Assembly (NCBI RefSeq): GCF_900604485.1
Contig: NZ_UWOP01000001.1
Coordinates: 439,001 to 503,000, forward strand
Direction: 5' to 3'
Length of the DNA: 64,000 nt
Origin: Enterococcus mediterraneensis
GTDB taxonomy: Bacteria; Bacillota; Bacilli; Lactobacillales; Enterococcaceae
A program made the position numbers and the translations under genes. The notes beneath the pieces were generated by a model. The model had not been told where the DNA came from. It made no database searches and worked only from the letters and a program-made list of their open reading frames with translations. Position 1 is the stretch's first letter. Each line of letters opens with the position of its first letter. This document shows, piece after piece, positions 19,028 through 27,920 of this stretch.

Positions 19028-19035
19028 ACTAAAGT
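19028..19035. promoter_or_regulatory. Candidate VraR/LiaR-type half-site upstream of liaX
   Basis: ACTTTAGT (minus strand), an ACT-N2-AGT palindrome like those described for VraR/LiaR targets, lies about 80 bp upstream of the liaX start and upstream of AT-rich -10 candidates near 18998-19005. The match is short and could be chance. Confidence 0.3.
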
Positions 19036-19141
19036 AGGAACTTTTTCTAATCCTCAAGCAGTGTCTCTTTCTCCTTCCATCATAAAACAGATTTCAAAGC
19101 AAGAGAAATACTTTGTTTAAGAAGATGCCTGATAACTTTGT

Positions 19142-19187
19142 AAAAAAAGCTTGCCAACTGAAATATGTTGGTCAAGCTTTGATTTTT
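19142..19187 (-). terminator. Terminator of the pst-phoU operon
   Basis: Stem AAAGCTTG(A)CCAAC / GTTGG(C)AAGCTTT on the minus strand followed by TTTTT, 15 bases past the phoU stop. Confidence 0.85.
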
Positions 19188-19202
19188 ATTTCTATTATAT
19201 GC

Positions 19203-19880
19203 CTAAACTAATTCGTCCCGGTTAGTATTCAATTCTGTGATTTTACCGGTTGCCAAGTAAACGATCCATTCACAGATATTCGTGACATAATCTCCGATCC
19301 GCTCCAAATATTGAGCGACATACAAATAATCTGTCCCGCTGATGACTGTCTCAGGATTTTCCTTCATGCTGTCGATGGTCTTATAGTAGATCTTTGAATA
19401 ATAATCATTGACCCGATTGTCCATGTTTGCAATGACCCGTGCATCTTGTTCATTTGTTTTAACATATGCGATCAGAACATTATCCACCATTTTTTTTACA
19501 TAATCAGACATATCAGAGATCTCTTTTTCAATCTCGGCGATCCGAGTCTGACCTTTCACACGGATCGTGGATTTCGCGATAGATACCGCATGGTCTGCCA
19601 TCCGTTCCAAATCCGAGCTGGCTTTCATTACCGTAATGATCATCCGCAAGTCAGTTGTGACCGGCTGCTGCAAAGCGATCATCTCGAAACTTTTTTTCTC
19701 AAGACGGGTTTCCATGTTGTTGATCTCTTCGTCATGATCGATCACTTCTTGCGCCAAATGTTTATCGTGTTTGATGTAAGCTTTTACGGATTTATGCACC
19801 GCATTGCTGACCATCATACCCATTTCATAAAACTGGTTGTGCAGGTTCAATAATTCTTCTTCAAACTGCGTACGCAACAT
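19203..19880 (-). CDS. phoU: Phosphate signalling/transport regulator PhoU
   Basis: Helical protein of 225 residues made of two PhoU three-helix repeats; the first contains FYEMGMMVSNAVHKSVKAY and RLEKKSFEMIALQQPVTTDL, the second VNDYYSKIYYKTIDSM. PhoU links the PstSCAB transporter with the PhoR-type kinase and limits phosphate uptake. It is the last gene of the pst operon, 14 bp after the second pstB. The start has AAGGAGGAACCCC. Confidence 0.94.
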   Translation of the reverse strand: MLRTQFEEELLNLHNQFYEMGMMVSNAVHKSVKAYIKHDKHLAQEVIDHDEEINNMETRLEKKSFEMIALQQPVTTDLRMIITVMKASSDLERMADHAVSIAKSTIRVKGQTRIAEIEKEISDMSDYVKKMVDNVLIAYVKTNEQDARVIANMDNRVNDYYSKIYYKTIDSMKENPETVISGTDYLYVAQYLERIGDYVTNICEWIVYLATGKITELNTNRDELV

Positions 19881-19894
19881 GTAGGGGTTCCTCC

Positions 19895-20653
19895 TTATCC
19901 GAATCTTCCGGAAATGTAATCTTCGGTTTCTTGTTTATTTGGTTGTAAAAAGATTTTTTTCGTGTCGTCGAACTCAATCAAATTCCCATCTAAAAAGAAA
20001 GCTGTTTTGTCAGAGATCCGGGACGCTTGTGAAAGGTTGTGTGTCACAATGATCATTGTATAGTGTTCCTTCAACTCTAAAAGTGTGTTTTCGATTTTAG
20101 CAGAAGAAACAGGGTCTAACGCGCTGGTGGGTTCATCCAGCAAGATGATTTGAGGATTGACCGCCAATACACGGGCGATACAGACCCGCTGCTGCTGACC
20201 GCCGGATAATGACAACGCGCTGTTATGCAGTTTGTCTTTGACATCATCCCAGACAGAAGCTGCCTTCAAACTTTCTTCAACGATCTGATCAAGCTTTTGT
20301 TTGTCTTTTTCACCCTTTAATTTTAACCCATAAATGATGTTTTCGTAAATGGAGAAGGGAAACGGATTCGGTTGTTGGAATACCATCCCGATCTCTTTTC
20401 GCAATTCTACGGTATCTTGACGGGGACTATAGATGTCTTGTCCTTTATAAAGCACGCTTCCGGTAATCGTCACATCAGGGATCAGATCATTCATGCGGTT
20501 CAATGAACGCAGATAAGTGGATTTTCCGCAACCGGAAGGTCCGATCATTGCGGTTATTTCACCTTTATTGATCCCCATGGTGATGCCTTTGAGCGCTTCT
20601 TTTTTTCCATAGTATAAATGCAAATCTTTTGATGCAATGATTTCTTCTGACAT
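19895..20653 (-). CDS. pstB: Phosphate ABC transporter ATPase, second copy
   Basis: One of two adjacent PstB ATPases, 252 residues. Walker [22 protein letters not shown]-loop [18 protein letters not shown], signature [17 protein letters not shown] and Walker [15 protein letters not shown] are all intact. The start is placed at 20653 (MSEEIIASK) because GGAGG lies just upstream and downstream of the alternative ATG at 20665. Tandem pstB genes are common in Lactobacillales; whether each works with PstA/C separately is not known from sequence. Confidence 0.94.
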   Translation of the reverse strand: MSEEIIASKDLHLYYGKKEALKGITMGINKGEITAMIGPSGCGKSTYLRSLNRMNDLIPDVTITGSVLYKGQDIYSPRQDTVELRKEIGMVFQQPNPFPFSIYENIIYGLKLKGEKDKQKLDQIVEESLKAASVWDDVKDKLHNSALSLSGGQQQRVCIARVLAVNPQIILLDEPTSALDPVSSAKIENTLLELKEHYTMIIVTHNLSQASRISDKTAFFLDGNLIEFDDTKKIFLQPNKQETEDYISGRFG

Positions 20654-20688
20654 ATCTGCCTCCATCTTTCTTTTCCAGCAATAAAAAA

Positions 20689-21495
20689 TCAGCCAAAATG
20701 ACCAGAAACGTAATCTTCTGTCGCTTGGATTTTTGGACGTGTAAAGATTTTCGTCGTCTTATCGTATTCGATCGCTTTTCCAAGATAGAAGAACGCCGTA
20801 TAATCGCTGATACGTGCAGCCTGCTGCATGTTGTGTGTCACGATGATAATCGTATAATGTTCTTTCAAATTGACCAGTGTTTCTTCAACCGTCCCGGTGG
20901 AGATCGGATCAAGAGCACTTGCAGGTTCATCCAGTAAAAGGATATCAGGTTTCATCGCAATCGCCCGTGCGATACACAGCCGTTGCTGCTGACCGCCAGA
21001 AAGCGCCAGCGCGCTTTTGTCGAGACTGTCTTTGACTTGATCCCACAACGCAGCTTGCTTCAAGCTGGTTTCTACGATCTCGTCTAATTTTTGTTTATTT
21101 TTTTCCCCATGCCGTTTCAAGGCAAAAGTGATATTTTCATAAATGGATTTACTGAAAGGATTCGGACGTTGAAATACCATGCCGATCCGCTTGCGCATTT
21201 CATATACATCGACATTGTCACGGTTGACGTCGACACCTTTATACATGATCTGACCAGTGGTTCTTGTATTGGCGATACCGTCATTCATCCGATTCAACGA
21301 ACGCAGATAGGTGGACTTCCCACAGCCGGAAGGTCCGATCAATGCCGTGATCCGATTCTTTTCGAACTCCAAATCAACGCCTTTGATCGCTTCGTTCTGA
21401 CCGTACCAAACGTGCAGATCTTTTGTATACAAATCAACTTCTTGCTGTTTATCCATTGTAATAATATGTCGATCATCTAAACTATATTTACTCAT
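20689..21495 (-). CDS. pstB: Phosphate ABC transporter ATPase, first copy
   Basis: 268-residue PstB with an N-terminal extension of about 20 residues relative to the downstream copy ([20 protein letters not shown]). Walker [22 protein letters not shown]-loop [35 protein letters not shown] and [14 protein letters not shown] are intact. It differs from its neighbour in many core positions, so the duplication is old. It starts 13 bp after pstA with AAGGAGATAC. Confidence 0.94.
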   Translation of the reverse strand: MSKYSLDDRHIITMDKQQEVDLYTKDLHVWYGQNEAIKGVDLEFEKNRITALIGPSGCGKSTYLRSLNRMNDGIANTRTTGQIMYKGVDVNRDNVDVYEMRKRIGMVFQRPNPFSKSIYENITFALKRHGEKNKQKLDEIVETSLKQAALWDQVKDSLDKSALALSGGQQQRLCIARAIAMKPDILLLDEPASALDPISTGTVEETLVNLKEHYTIIIVTHNMQQAARISDYTAFFYLGKAIEYDKTTKIFTRPKIQATEDYVSGHFG

Positions 21496-21508
21496 GTTTT
21501 GTATCTCC

Positions 21509-22393
21509 TTAAGCCGATGTCATTTTCTTGTAAAGGCGTTTGCCGATCGCTCGGGCGCCAAAGTTGAATAATAAGACCGCGATGATCAAAACAGCAGAAG
21601 CTCCCGCGGAAACTTGAACGCCATCTGGCATCGTTCCTTCTGTATTGATTTTCCAAATATGAACAGCTAATGTTTCGGCTTGACGAAAAATACTGATTGG
21701 ACTTGAAACACTCAACGGATTCCAGTTAGAGAAATCCAGCGCCGGTGCACTTTGACCTGCCGTGTAGATCAATGCGGCCGCTTCACCAAAAATACGTCCT
21801 GAACTCAAGATGACCCCAGTCAGAATACCGGGAGTCGCTTCTGGTACAACGACACGGATCACGGTTTCCCAACGAGAAAGCCCTAATGCCAGACCAGCTT
21901 CACGTTGTGTGTAATGGATGGCTTGCAATGATTCTTCCACTGTTCGCGTCAATAACGGCAAGTTGAAGAAAGTCAGTGCCAACGCCCCGGAAATGATCGA
22001 AAATCCGTATTGGAATTGAATAACAAAAACTAAGAAACCGAAAAGCCCGACAACAACAGATGGCAGTGAGCTTAAAATCTCGATCGATGTACGGATAACT
22101 TCTGTCAGCCAATTTTTCTTCGCATACTCTGACAAGTAGATCCCAGCGCCCAATGAGATAGGGAAACTAATGATCATGGTCACCAACAGTAAGTACAAGG
22201 AGTTGAACAATTGGATACCGATACCGCCGCCTTCTTGATAAGCTCTAGAAGGCTGAGTCAGAAATTCCCAAGAAATGTGCGGTACACCACGCACTAAAAT
22301 ATAAAGAAGCAGTGCGGCCAGAATCAGAACAATGATTCCCGAAATAACATATAGCACGCCTGTAGCAATTTTATCTGAACGTTTGGCATTCAT
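21509..22393 (-). CDS. pstA: Phosphate ABC transporter permease PstA
   Basis: Inner-membrane permease subunit of the high-affinity phosphate importer, 294 residues with six helices. The EAA loop is [22 protein letters not shown]. The start overlaps the pstC stop by one base (TAATG), indicating coupling. Confidence 0.95.
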   Translation of the reverse strand: MNAKRSDKIATGVLYVISGIIVLILAALLLYILVRGVPHISWEFLTQPSRAYQEGGGIGIQLFNSLYLLLVTMIISFPISLGAGIYLSEYAKKNWLTEVIRTSIEILSSLPSVVVGLFGFLVFVIQFQYGFSIISGALALTFFNLPLLTRTVEESLQAIHYTQREAGLALGLSRWETVIRVVVPEATPGILTGVILSSGRIFGEAAALIYTAGQSAPALDFSNWNPLSVSSPISIFRQAETLAVHIWKINTEGTMPDGVQVSAGASAVLIIAVLLFNFGARAIGKRLYKKMTSA

Positions 22394-23313
22394 TATTTCA
22401 AGGCCCCTTTCTTCCCGATCATCCGAATGATGATGTTAAACAGCAATGACATCAATAACAGGATCAACGCCAATGACCATAGAACATTGTTTTCCACTGT
22501 GCCCATGATCGTATTCCCGATCCCCATCGTCAAAATAGAAGTTAATGTAGAAGCCGGTGTTACTAAACCAGTAGGCATCAAGGCGGCATTACCGATTACC
22601 ATTTGGATTGCCAGCGCTTCTCCGAAAGCACGAGCCATCCCGAACACTACCGCAGTCAAGATCCCTGGGACAGCTGCCCGCAGAACCACTTTATAAATCG
22701 TTTGCCAACGTGTCGCACCCAATGCTAATGAAGCTTCGCGATAATAGCGAGGGACAGCTTTCAACGCATCAGCTGTCATTGTTGTAACGGTAGGCAAGAT
22801 CATAATGAACAAGACGAAGGTACCGGCTAAGATACCGAAACCTGTTCCGCCAAAAACGGAACGCACAGCCGGAACGATCACAGAAAGACCGATAAAACCA
22901 TAAACAACTGAAGGGATCCCTACCAGCAATTCAATAACCGGCTGTAAGATCTTTTGACCTTGTTTAGGAGAGATTTCTGTCATAAATACTGCAGCACCAA
23001 TCGCAAAGGGTGTCGCAATGATCGCAGATAAAAAAGTCACGATAAAAGAACCAGCGATCATCGGCAGTGCGCCTACCATCGGCTTGCCGTTAGATCCGAT
23101 TTGACTAGGATTCCATTCTGTCCCAAACAAGAAATCAAATAGATTGATTTTATCCGTGAAAAAAGTTGCTAGACCTCGGCTGGCAACAAAATAAAAGATA
23201 GAAAGTACCACTAATACGATCAGTGCGATACATAGGAAACTGATCAATTTTCCCCGCTGTTCCATCCGTGAACGTTTTGACTTTGTTAATAATGCTTTTT
23301 TTACATCTTCCAA
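22393..23313 (-). CDS. pstC: Phosphate ABC transporter permease PstC
   Basis: Permease partner of PstA, 306 residues. The EAA loop reads REASLALGATRWQTIYKVVL, with GIPSVVYGFIGL before it. The start codon is TTG (23313), supported by AGGAGG seven bases upstream; no ATG lies at a suitable distance. It follows pstS by 104 bp. Confidence 0.94.
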   Translation of the reverse strand: MEDVKKALLTKSKRSRMEQRGKLISFLCIALIVLVVLSIFYFVASRGLATFFTDKINLFDFLFGTEWNPSQIGSNGKPMVGALPMIAGSFIVTFLSAIIATPFAIGAAVFMTEISPKQGQKILQPVIELLVGIPSVVYGFIGLSVIVPAVRSVFGGTGFGILAGTFVLFIMILPTVTTMTADALKAVPRYYREASLALGATRWQTIYKVVLRAAVPGILTAVVFGMARAFGEALAIQMVIGNAALMPTGLVTPASTLTSILTMGIGNTIMGTVENNVLWSLALILLLMSLLFNIIIRMIGKKGALK

Positions 23314-23417
23314 GAGGGCTCCTCCTCAATTTGAGTGTTTCACTTTCATACATGTCAAGTTTACGCTGTTAACATCAATTTGCTTTTAACTTATTGTAAA
23401 TTTTATGTAAAGAAAGA

Positions 23418-24272
23418 TTACTCTACAATATTTCCTTGCCAGTCACGTTCGACTTTCATATCAGAAATAGGGATATAGCCTAATTCGCCCACTACATTTT
23501 TTTGTACATCATCAGATAACATATATTCCATGAATTCTTTTGTTAATTTTTCCGGTTTGCCTTTGGTGTACATGTGTTCATAGGCCCAGATTTTCCATGC
23601 GTTAGTCGTAACATTTTCATCGGTAGGCTCCACGTTATCCACCTTCAATGTTGCCACATCGTCTGTCACATAAGAAAATGCCACATAACTGATGGCTCCC
23701 GGTGTGTCAGCAACGATTTGACGTACCATCCCGCTGGAATCCTGTTCTTGCGCACGAATCGCCGTTTTTCCTTCAAGGACCCATGTTTCAAACGTACTGC
23801 GCGTACCACTGCCAGAAGCCCGGTTCAAAATGACGATCTGCTGATCTGCGCCGCCGACTTCTTTCCAATTAGTGATTTTTCCTAAAAAGATATCCCGCAA
23901 CTGTTCCATGCTAAGATTATCAACACCGACTTTTTTATTGACGATTGGTGTGATACCTACTGCCGCAACTTTGTGATCTTGCAGTTTAGAAGCATCGATC
24001 CCGTCTTTTTCCTCCGCAAATACATCAGAATTCCCGATATCGACAGCCCCTGCTTGGACTTGGCTCAATCCGGTTCCGCTTCCGCCTCCTTGGACATTGA
24101 TAAACTTCCCTGGGTATTTTGTTTGGAATTCTTCTGCCGCTGTCTCTACAAGAGGCTGCAATGCGGAAGAACCCACCGCTGTGATGGATTCGCCACGATC
24201 GATCCACTTCGCACAGCCGGAAAGTAATAAGATCATTCCCAATGCCGGGAGTAAAAATTTCAATTTTTTCAT
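23418..24272 (-). CDS. pstS: Phosphate-binding lipoprotein PstS
   Basis: Extracellular phosphate receptor of the Pst system, 284 residues. It has a lipoprotein signal peptide ([19 protein letters not shown]; lipobox LSGC near residue 20). Phosphate-binding loops are visible as [37 protein letters not shown] and [13 protein letters not shown]. First gene of the pst operon. The start has AAGGAGCAATCAA, and a TATAAT lies about 55 bp upstream on the minus strand. It is divergent from the RNA candidate at 24440. Confidence 0.95.
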   Translation of the reverse strand: MKKLKFLLPALGMILLLSGCAKWIDRGESITAVGSSALQPLVETAAEEFQTKYPGKFINVQGGGSGTGLSQVQAGAVDIGNSDVFAEEKDGIDASKLQDHKVAAVGITPIVNKKVGVDNLSMEQLRDIFLGKITNWKEVGGADQQIVILNRASGSGTRSTFETWVLEGKTAIRAQEQDSSGMVRQIVADTPGAISYVAFSYVTDDVATLKVDNVEPTDENVTTNAWKIWAYEHMYTKGKPEKLTKEFMEYMLSDDVQKNVVGELGYIPISDMKVERDWQGNIVE

Positions 24273-24424
24273 TTGATTGCTCCTTAGTTAATTGATTAAA
24301 ACAAGTCTATTTTAACATTATATGCTGGAAATACGAAAGTACTATTTCTTTTCCAAGCTGTTCTTTCATTCATATTGTTGCTCAAAAAAATATAGAAAAA
24401 AAACTATTAACTATCATACAGCTA

Positions 24425-24433
24425 TGCTATACT
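24425..24433 (+). promoter_or_regulatory. Extended -10 promoter for the intergenic RNA candidate
   Basis: TGCTATACT, an extended -10, predicts transcription starting near 24440. The -35 position holds only a weak TATTAA. It points away from pstS. Confidence 0.5.
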
Positions 24434-24439
24434 ATTCGT

Positions 24440-24620
24440 GAAAAACGTCATTAAAAGAACATACTGGAGTTTGTTTCTTGCTTCCCCAAAACGAGAAATA
24501 CTGTAAACTTGCAAGAATGTTTTATGACGTTTTCAGCATTTCACACGCATCTTCCCCATATGCAAGTGAAATGGAACAAGCTGAAACAAATAAAATTTGT
24601 TTCAGCTTGTTTTCATTTAT
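24440..24620 (+). ncRNA. Candidate structured small RNA with two CUUCCCCA loops
   Basis: Intergenic stretch between pstS and cls with no credible coding frame but consistent RNA structure. Domain 1: GAAAAACGTCAT at 24440-24451 pairs with ATGACGTTTTC at 24524-24534, enclosing an inner hairpin (24473-24480 with 24492-24499) whose loop is CUUCCCCAAAA. Domain 2: CATTTCAC at 24537-24544 pairs perfectly with GTGAAATG at 24566-24573, with an inner GCAT/ATGC stem and loop CUUCCCCAU. Domain 3: a perfect 17-bp terminator stem (24575-24591 with 24595-24611) followed by T-rich sequence. An extended -10 lies at the right distance upstream. The same C-rich octamer in two separate loops suggests base-pairing with Shine-Dalgarno regions. 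I do not recognise it as a named RNA family. Confidence 0.6.
24575..24615 (+). terminator. Perfect 17-bp terminator hairpin of the RNA candidate
   Basis: Stem AACAAGCTGAAACAAAT with its exact complement, 3-base loop, then TTTCATTTATT on the plus strand. It may also stop cls transcription from the other side, though the minus-strand tail is less T-rich. Confidence 0.8.
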
Positions 24621-24637
24621 TCTCCAAAAAGCACCCT

Positions 24638-26086
24638 TTATAATAACGGTGAAACCAGACGTCCCAACCCTTCTTTCATCTTGATGATGATTCCTCTTTG
24701 TTTGTAGCGTTCCTTTGTCAAAACCTGTGACCAGCGAGAATCTTCCATCAAGGCTTCTCTCACTTGTTTCGTAACTTCTTCATCATAAATAAGCGCATTG
24801 ACTTCAAAATCTAATTGGAACGAACGAACATCGATATTTGCCGACCCTACCGAAACGATGCCGCTGTCGATGATCATGGTTTTCGCATGGATAAAGCCGT
24901 TTTCATAGGTTTCAATGATTGCGCCAAAATCGATCAGTTCCGCCGCGAATGAATAAGTCGCCCAGTAAACCAGAGGATGATCGGGTTTATTAGGGATCTG
25001 CATCCGCACTTTCACTCCCGAAAGCAATGCTACTTTCAACGCTTCATGGATCGATGAATCCGGGATGTAATAAGGTGTTTGAATCAAAATCTCTTCTTTT
25101 GCCATACTGATCATTTTCAGATACATGATTTTGATTTGTTCATATTTCGAATCCGGTCCGCTGGTAACGATCTGGACCGCTTTTTTGCCATGGTTTTCTA
25201 TTTTAGGAAACAGCTCTTTCGCATATTGGACTTCTTGCGTATGCTGAGAGTTCCAATCCATCAAGAATCTGTTCTGCAATGAATACACAGCTGATCCCAC
25301 GACCCGCAAATGGTTGTCCCGCCAATAGCCGAATTTTTTTACCAGTCCCAAATATTCGTTGCCGACATTAAATCCGCCAGTATAACCGATCGTGCCATCG
25401 ATCACCACGATTTTTCGGTGATTGCGATAATTGATCCGAGGATTGAGATATGGCACAAATAATGGAAAGAAAAATGCCAGCTGTCCGCCATATTCTCTCA
25501 GCTCTTCAAAAAACTTCGCTGTCACTTGAGTCGAACCCCACGCATCTAACAAGATTCTGACTTTTACTCCTCGCTTGGCCGCATCTGTCAAAGCATCTCG
25601 TACCTCGCGCCCCAGTTCATCACTGCGATAGATATAATATTCAAAATGGATATGATGTTTCGCCTGTTTGATATCTTTGATCAGCTGATCGAATTTTTTA
25701 CGACCATCAGTGAATAATTGAATACCATTATCGCTCGTGTACAAGGAACGTTCCGAAACAGTCAGCATATAGATCAATTGACGGGCATCGACACTGCCTG
25801 TCGTTTGTTCAGGAAAGATACCGCATTTGAAGTCACGACGCTGTTCTTCGATTTCTACATTCTTACCGATCTTTCCTTGCATCTTTAAATCGAAAATCTT
25901 GTCTTTGGAGATCCCTCTGCCAAAAAATATATATAAAATAAAACCTACCACAGGGATAAACATCAAGACCAGCAGCCATGCCCAAGTTTGTGCCGTTTGT
26001 TTACGTTCACGAAAAATGATGATGAATGAAAGCAGGATATTGGCAACCAATAAAACTGTCGACAAATTTTCAGTTATATACCGCAC
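24638..26086 (-). CDS. cls: Cardiolipin synthase
   Basis: Phospholipase-D superfamily enzyme that condenses two phosphatidylglycerols into cardiolipin. It has 482 residues: two N-terminal membrane helices (about 5-60), a short linker, then two PLD domains with HKD motifs HRKIVVIDGTIGYTGGFN and HAKTMIIDSGIVSVGSAN. The start is GTG at 26086 with GAGGGGG upstream. In enterococci cls changes accompany daptomycin resistance, which is a family fact, not something seen here; no unusual residue was identified. Confidence 0.94.
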   Translation of the reverse strand: MRYITENLSTVLLVANILLSFIIIFRERKQTAQTWAWLLVLMFIPVVGFILYIFFGRGISKDKIFDLKMQGKIGKNVEIEEQRRDFKCGIFPEQTTGSVDARQLIYMLTVSERSLYTSDNGIQLFTDGRKKFDQLIKDIKQAKHHIHFEYYIYRSDELGREVRDALTDAAKRGVKVRILLDAWGSTQVTAKFFEELREYGGQLAFFFPLFVPYLNPRINYRNHRKIVVIDGTIGYTGGFNVGNEYLGLVKKFGYWRDNHLRVVGSAVYSLQNRFLMDWNSQHTQEVQYAKELFPKIENHGKKAVQIVTSGPDSKYEQIKIMYLKMISMAKEEILIQTPYYIPDSSIHEALKVALLSGVKVRMQIPNKPDHPLVYWATYSFAAELIDFGAIIETYENGFIHAKTMIIDSGIVSVGSANIDVRSFQLDFEVNALIYDEEVTKQVREALMEDSRWSQVLTKERYKQRGIIIKMKEGLGRLVSPLL

Positions 26087-26201
26087 GTTTTTCCCCCTCT
26101 GCTTTTTCTTTTACTAATAAAGAATAACCAAGTTGAGAAGAGAAGTAAAGCAGTAGAGGCTTAACAAATCTCAAGAAAACCTTTCATTTCACAAGAAAAC
26201 A

Positions 26202-26236
26202 AAAAAACATTCCCCCGTTTTGGAAGAATGTTTTTT
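26202..26236 (-). terminator. Terminator of ftsEX
   Basis: AAAAAACATTC / GAATGTTTTTT stem with a roughly 13-base C- and G-rich loop, immediately downstream of ftsX. Confidence 0.8.
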
Positions 26237-26246
26237 GAATGCCAGA

Positions 26247-27131
26247 TTAAAATTTCAAGAAACGGCGCATTGAGATCACTGAACCTAACGAACCAATGAC
26301 AACACCAATGACTACCATCAGCAGACAGATCTGCCACGTGAAGGTTTCCGGCTGCAATAGGCTGTAGTTTGAACGCAATAGTGTCGGATTGACCACTCTG
26401 TAGACTTGTTGATATCCAAAGAACATCAGCAAGACAGGGATTACAGCACCTAACAGACCGATCCAGCCGCCTTCAAGGAAGAATGGCCAACGGATATAGC
26501 CGTTTTTCGCACCTACCAGACGCATGATCTGGATCTCTCTTTGTCTTGACAAAATAGTGATCCGAATCGTATTGGAGATCAAGAACATCGCTACAAACAA
26601 TAGCAAGACCGCAGCAGCTAATCCCCAAGTTTTGATCCCATCTGCGATATCAAAGATCCTATCTGAGTTGGCGCCGCCATAATCGGCTTTGAAAACGCTC
26701 GGCAGTTCAGCAGCTTCTTTGGAGATTTGTTTAGTATAATTAGGATTTTCCGCGCTGACGACGAATACATCATAAAGCGGATTGCTGTCTCCTTCAAATA
26801 AACTCCAAGAATCTCCCATCGCGTCTTGGATCTTTTTCAATTCATCATCTTTGCTGGAAAATTTGACTTTATTGACGTGATCGATCCCTTTTAATTCTGT
26901 TTCCAATTTATCAATATCTTCTTTTTTTGTACCAATATCGATAAAGACAGACACGTCGACGTTTTTCTCGATGTCCTGTGCTAATTTTGTAGCGTTCATG
27001 ATGACCGCCATAAAGATTCCTACTAATGTCAAGGTGATCGTTACGGCACTGACAGAAGCGACAGTCATCCAGCCGTTACGTTTTAAACTTTTGATACTTT
27101 CAAGCAAATGCCGAAAAAAAGTTCTAATCAT
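26247..27131 (-). CDS. ftsX: Cell division ABC permease FtsX
   Basis: Four-helix membrane subunit that, with FtsE, activates peptidoglycan hydrolases at the septum. N-terminal MIRTFFRHLLESIKSLKRNG precedes TM1; an extracellular domain (about 50-165) is followed by three more helices and the C-terminal SVISMRRFLKF. The ATG at 27131 is preferred over those at 27140 and beyond because family members begin MIRTFFRH. It overlaps the ftsE end by 8 bases, so the two are translationally coupled. Confidence 0.94.
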   Translation of the reverse strand: MIRTFFRHLLESIKSLKRNGWMTVASVSAVTITLTLVGIFMAVIMNATKLAQDIEKNVDVSVFIDIGTKKEDIDKLETELKGIDHVNKVKFSSKDDELKKIQDAMGDSWSLFEGDSNPLYDVFVVSAENPNYTKQISKEAAELPSVFKADYGGANSDRIFDIADGIKTWGLAAAVLLLFVAMFLISNTIRITILSRQREIQIMRLVGAKNGYIRWPFFLEGGWIGLLGAVIPVLLMFFGYQQVYRVVNPTLLRSNYSLLQPETFTWQICLLMVVIGVVIGSLGSVISMRRFLKF

Positions 27132-27810
27132 CGTATCCATATTCCCCTTCCGCTTGGTCACGAATTATTCGACCATTTTCAATAGCGATCACGCGATGAC
27201 GGATCGTGTTTACGATCGTGCTGTTATGTGTCGCCATGACAACCGTCGTTCCTTGGCCGTTGATCCGATCCAATAATTTCATGATTTCCCAAGAGTTTTC
27301 AGGGTCTAAGTTCCCGGTAGGCTCATCAGCGATCAATACTTTAGGTGTATTCACGATCGCGCGAGCAATGGAAACACGCTGTTGTTCCCCACCTGATAAT
27401 TCGCTAGGAAAAACCCGTACTTTGTGTTTCAAACCGACAAGATCCAAAACTTCCATGACGCGCTTTTTGACATCACGGGGTTTGCGCCCGATAACTTGCA
27501 TCGCATAGGCAACATTTTCATAAACTGTCTTTTTAGGAAGCAGTTTGTAGTCTTGGAAGACGATACCGATTTCCCGACGCAAGAGGGGAACGTCACGATT
27601 TTTTATTTTCAACAGGTCATGACCTGCAACATTCAATGTACCTTTTGTTGCTTTTTCTTCACGATACATCAGTTTGATAAATGTTGATTTACCTGCCCCA
27701 GAAGGACCTACAACATAGACAAACTCACCTTGATCGATATTGATCGTGATATTACGGATGGCTGTTGTACCGTTTGAGTACTTTTTCATTACATCCTTCA
27801 TTTCAATCAT
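27124..27810 (-). CDS. ftsE: Cell division ATP-binding protein FtsE
   Basis: ATPase partner of FtsX, 228 residues. Walker A GPSGAGKSTFIKLMYREE, signature LSGGEQQRVSIARAIVN and Walker B VLIADEPTGNLDPENSW are intact. The start has GGAGAGATAACC. First gene of ftsE-ftsX, about 110 bp downstream of prfB. Confidence 0.95.
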   Translation of the reverse strand: MIEMKDVMKKYSNGTTAIRNITINIDQGEFVYVVGPSGAGKSTFIKLMYREEKATKGTLNVAGHDLLKIKNRDVPLLRREIGIVFQDYKLLPKKTVYENVAYAMQVIGRKPRDVKKRVMEVLDLVGLKHKVRVFPSELSGGEQQRVSIARAIVNTPKVLIADEPTGNLDPENSWEIMKLLDRINGQGTTVVMATHNSTIVNTIRHRVIAIENGRIIRDQAEGEYGYDD

Positions 27811-27920
27811 GGTTATCTCTCCATCTTCTTTTATTCAGTACTGACGTATTATAACACGAGAATATTTCAGCGTTTTTTCACAACTTTACAGTTATATTTC
27901 ATTTGAATGAAACTTGACGC

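Noticed and set aside
24478..24684. 68-codon open frame between pstS and cls
   Set aside because: Starts at TTG inside a hairpin loop, runs through the terminator stem and into cls antisense; no ribosome site. The RNA structure explains the stretch better.
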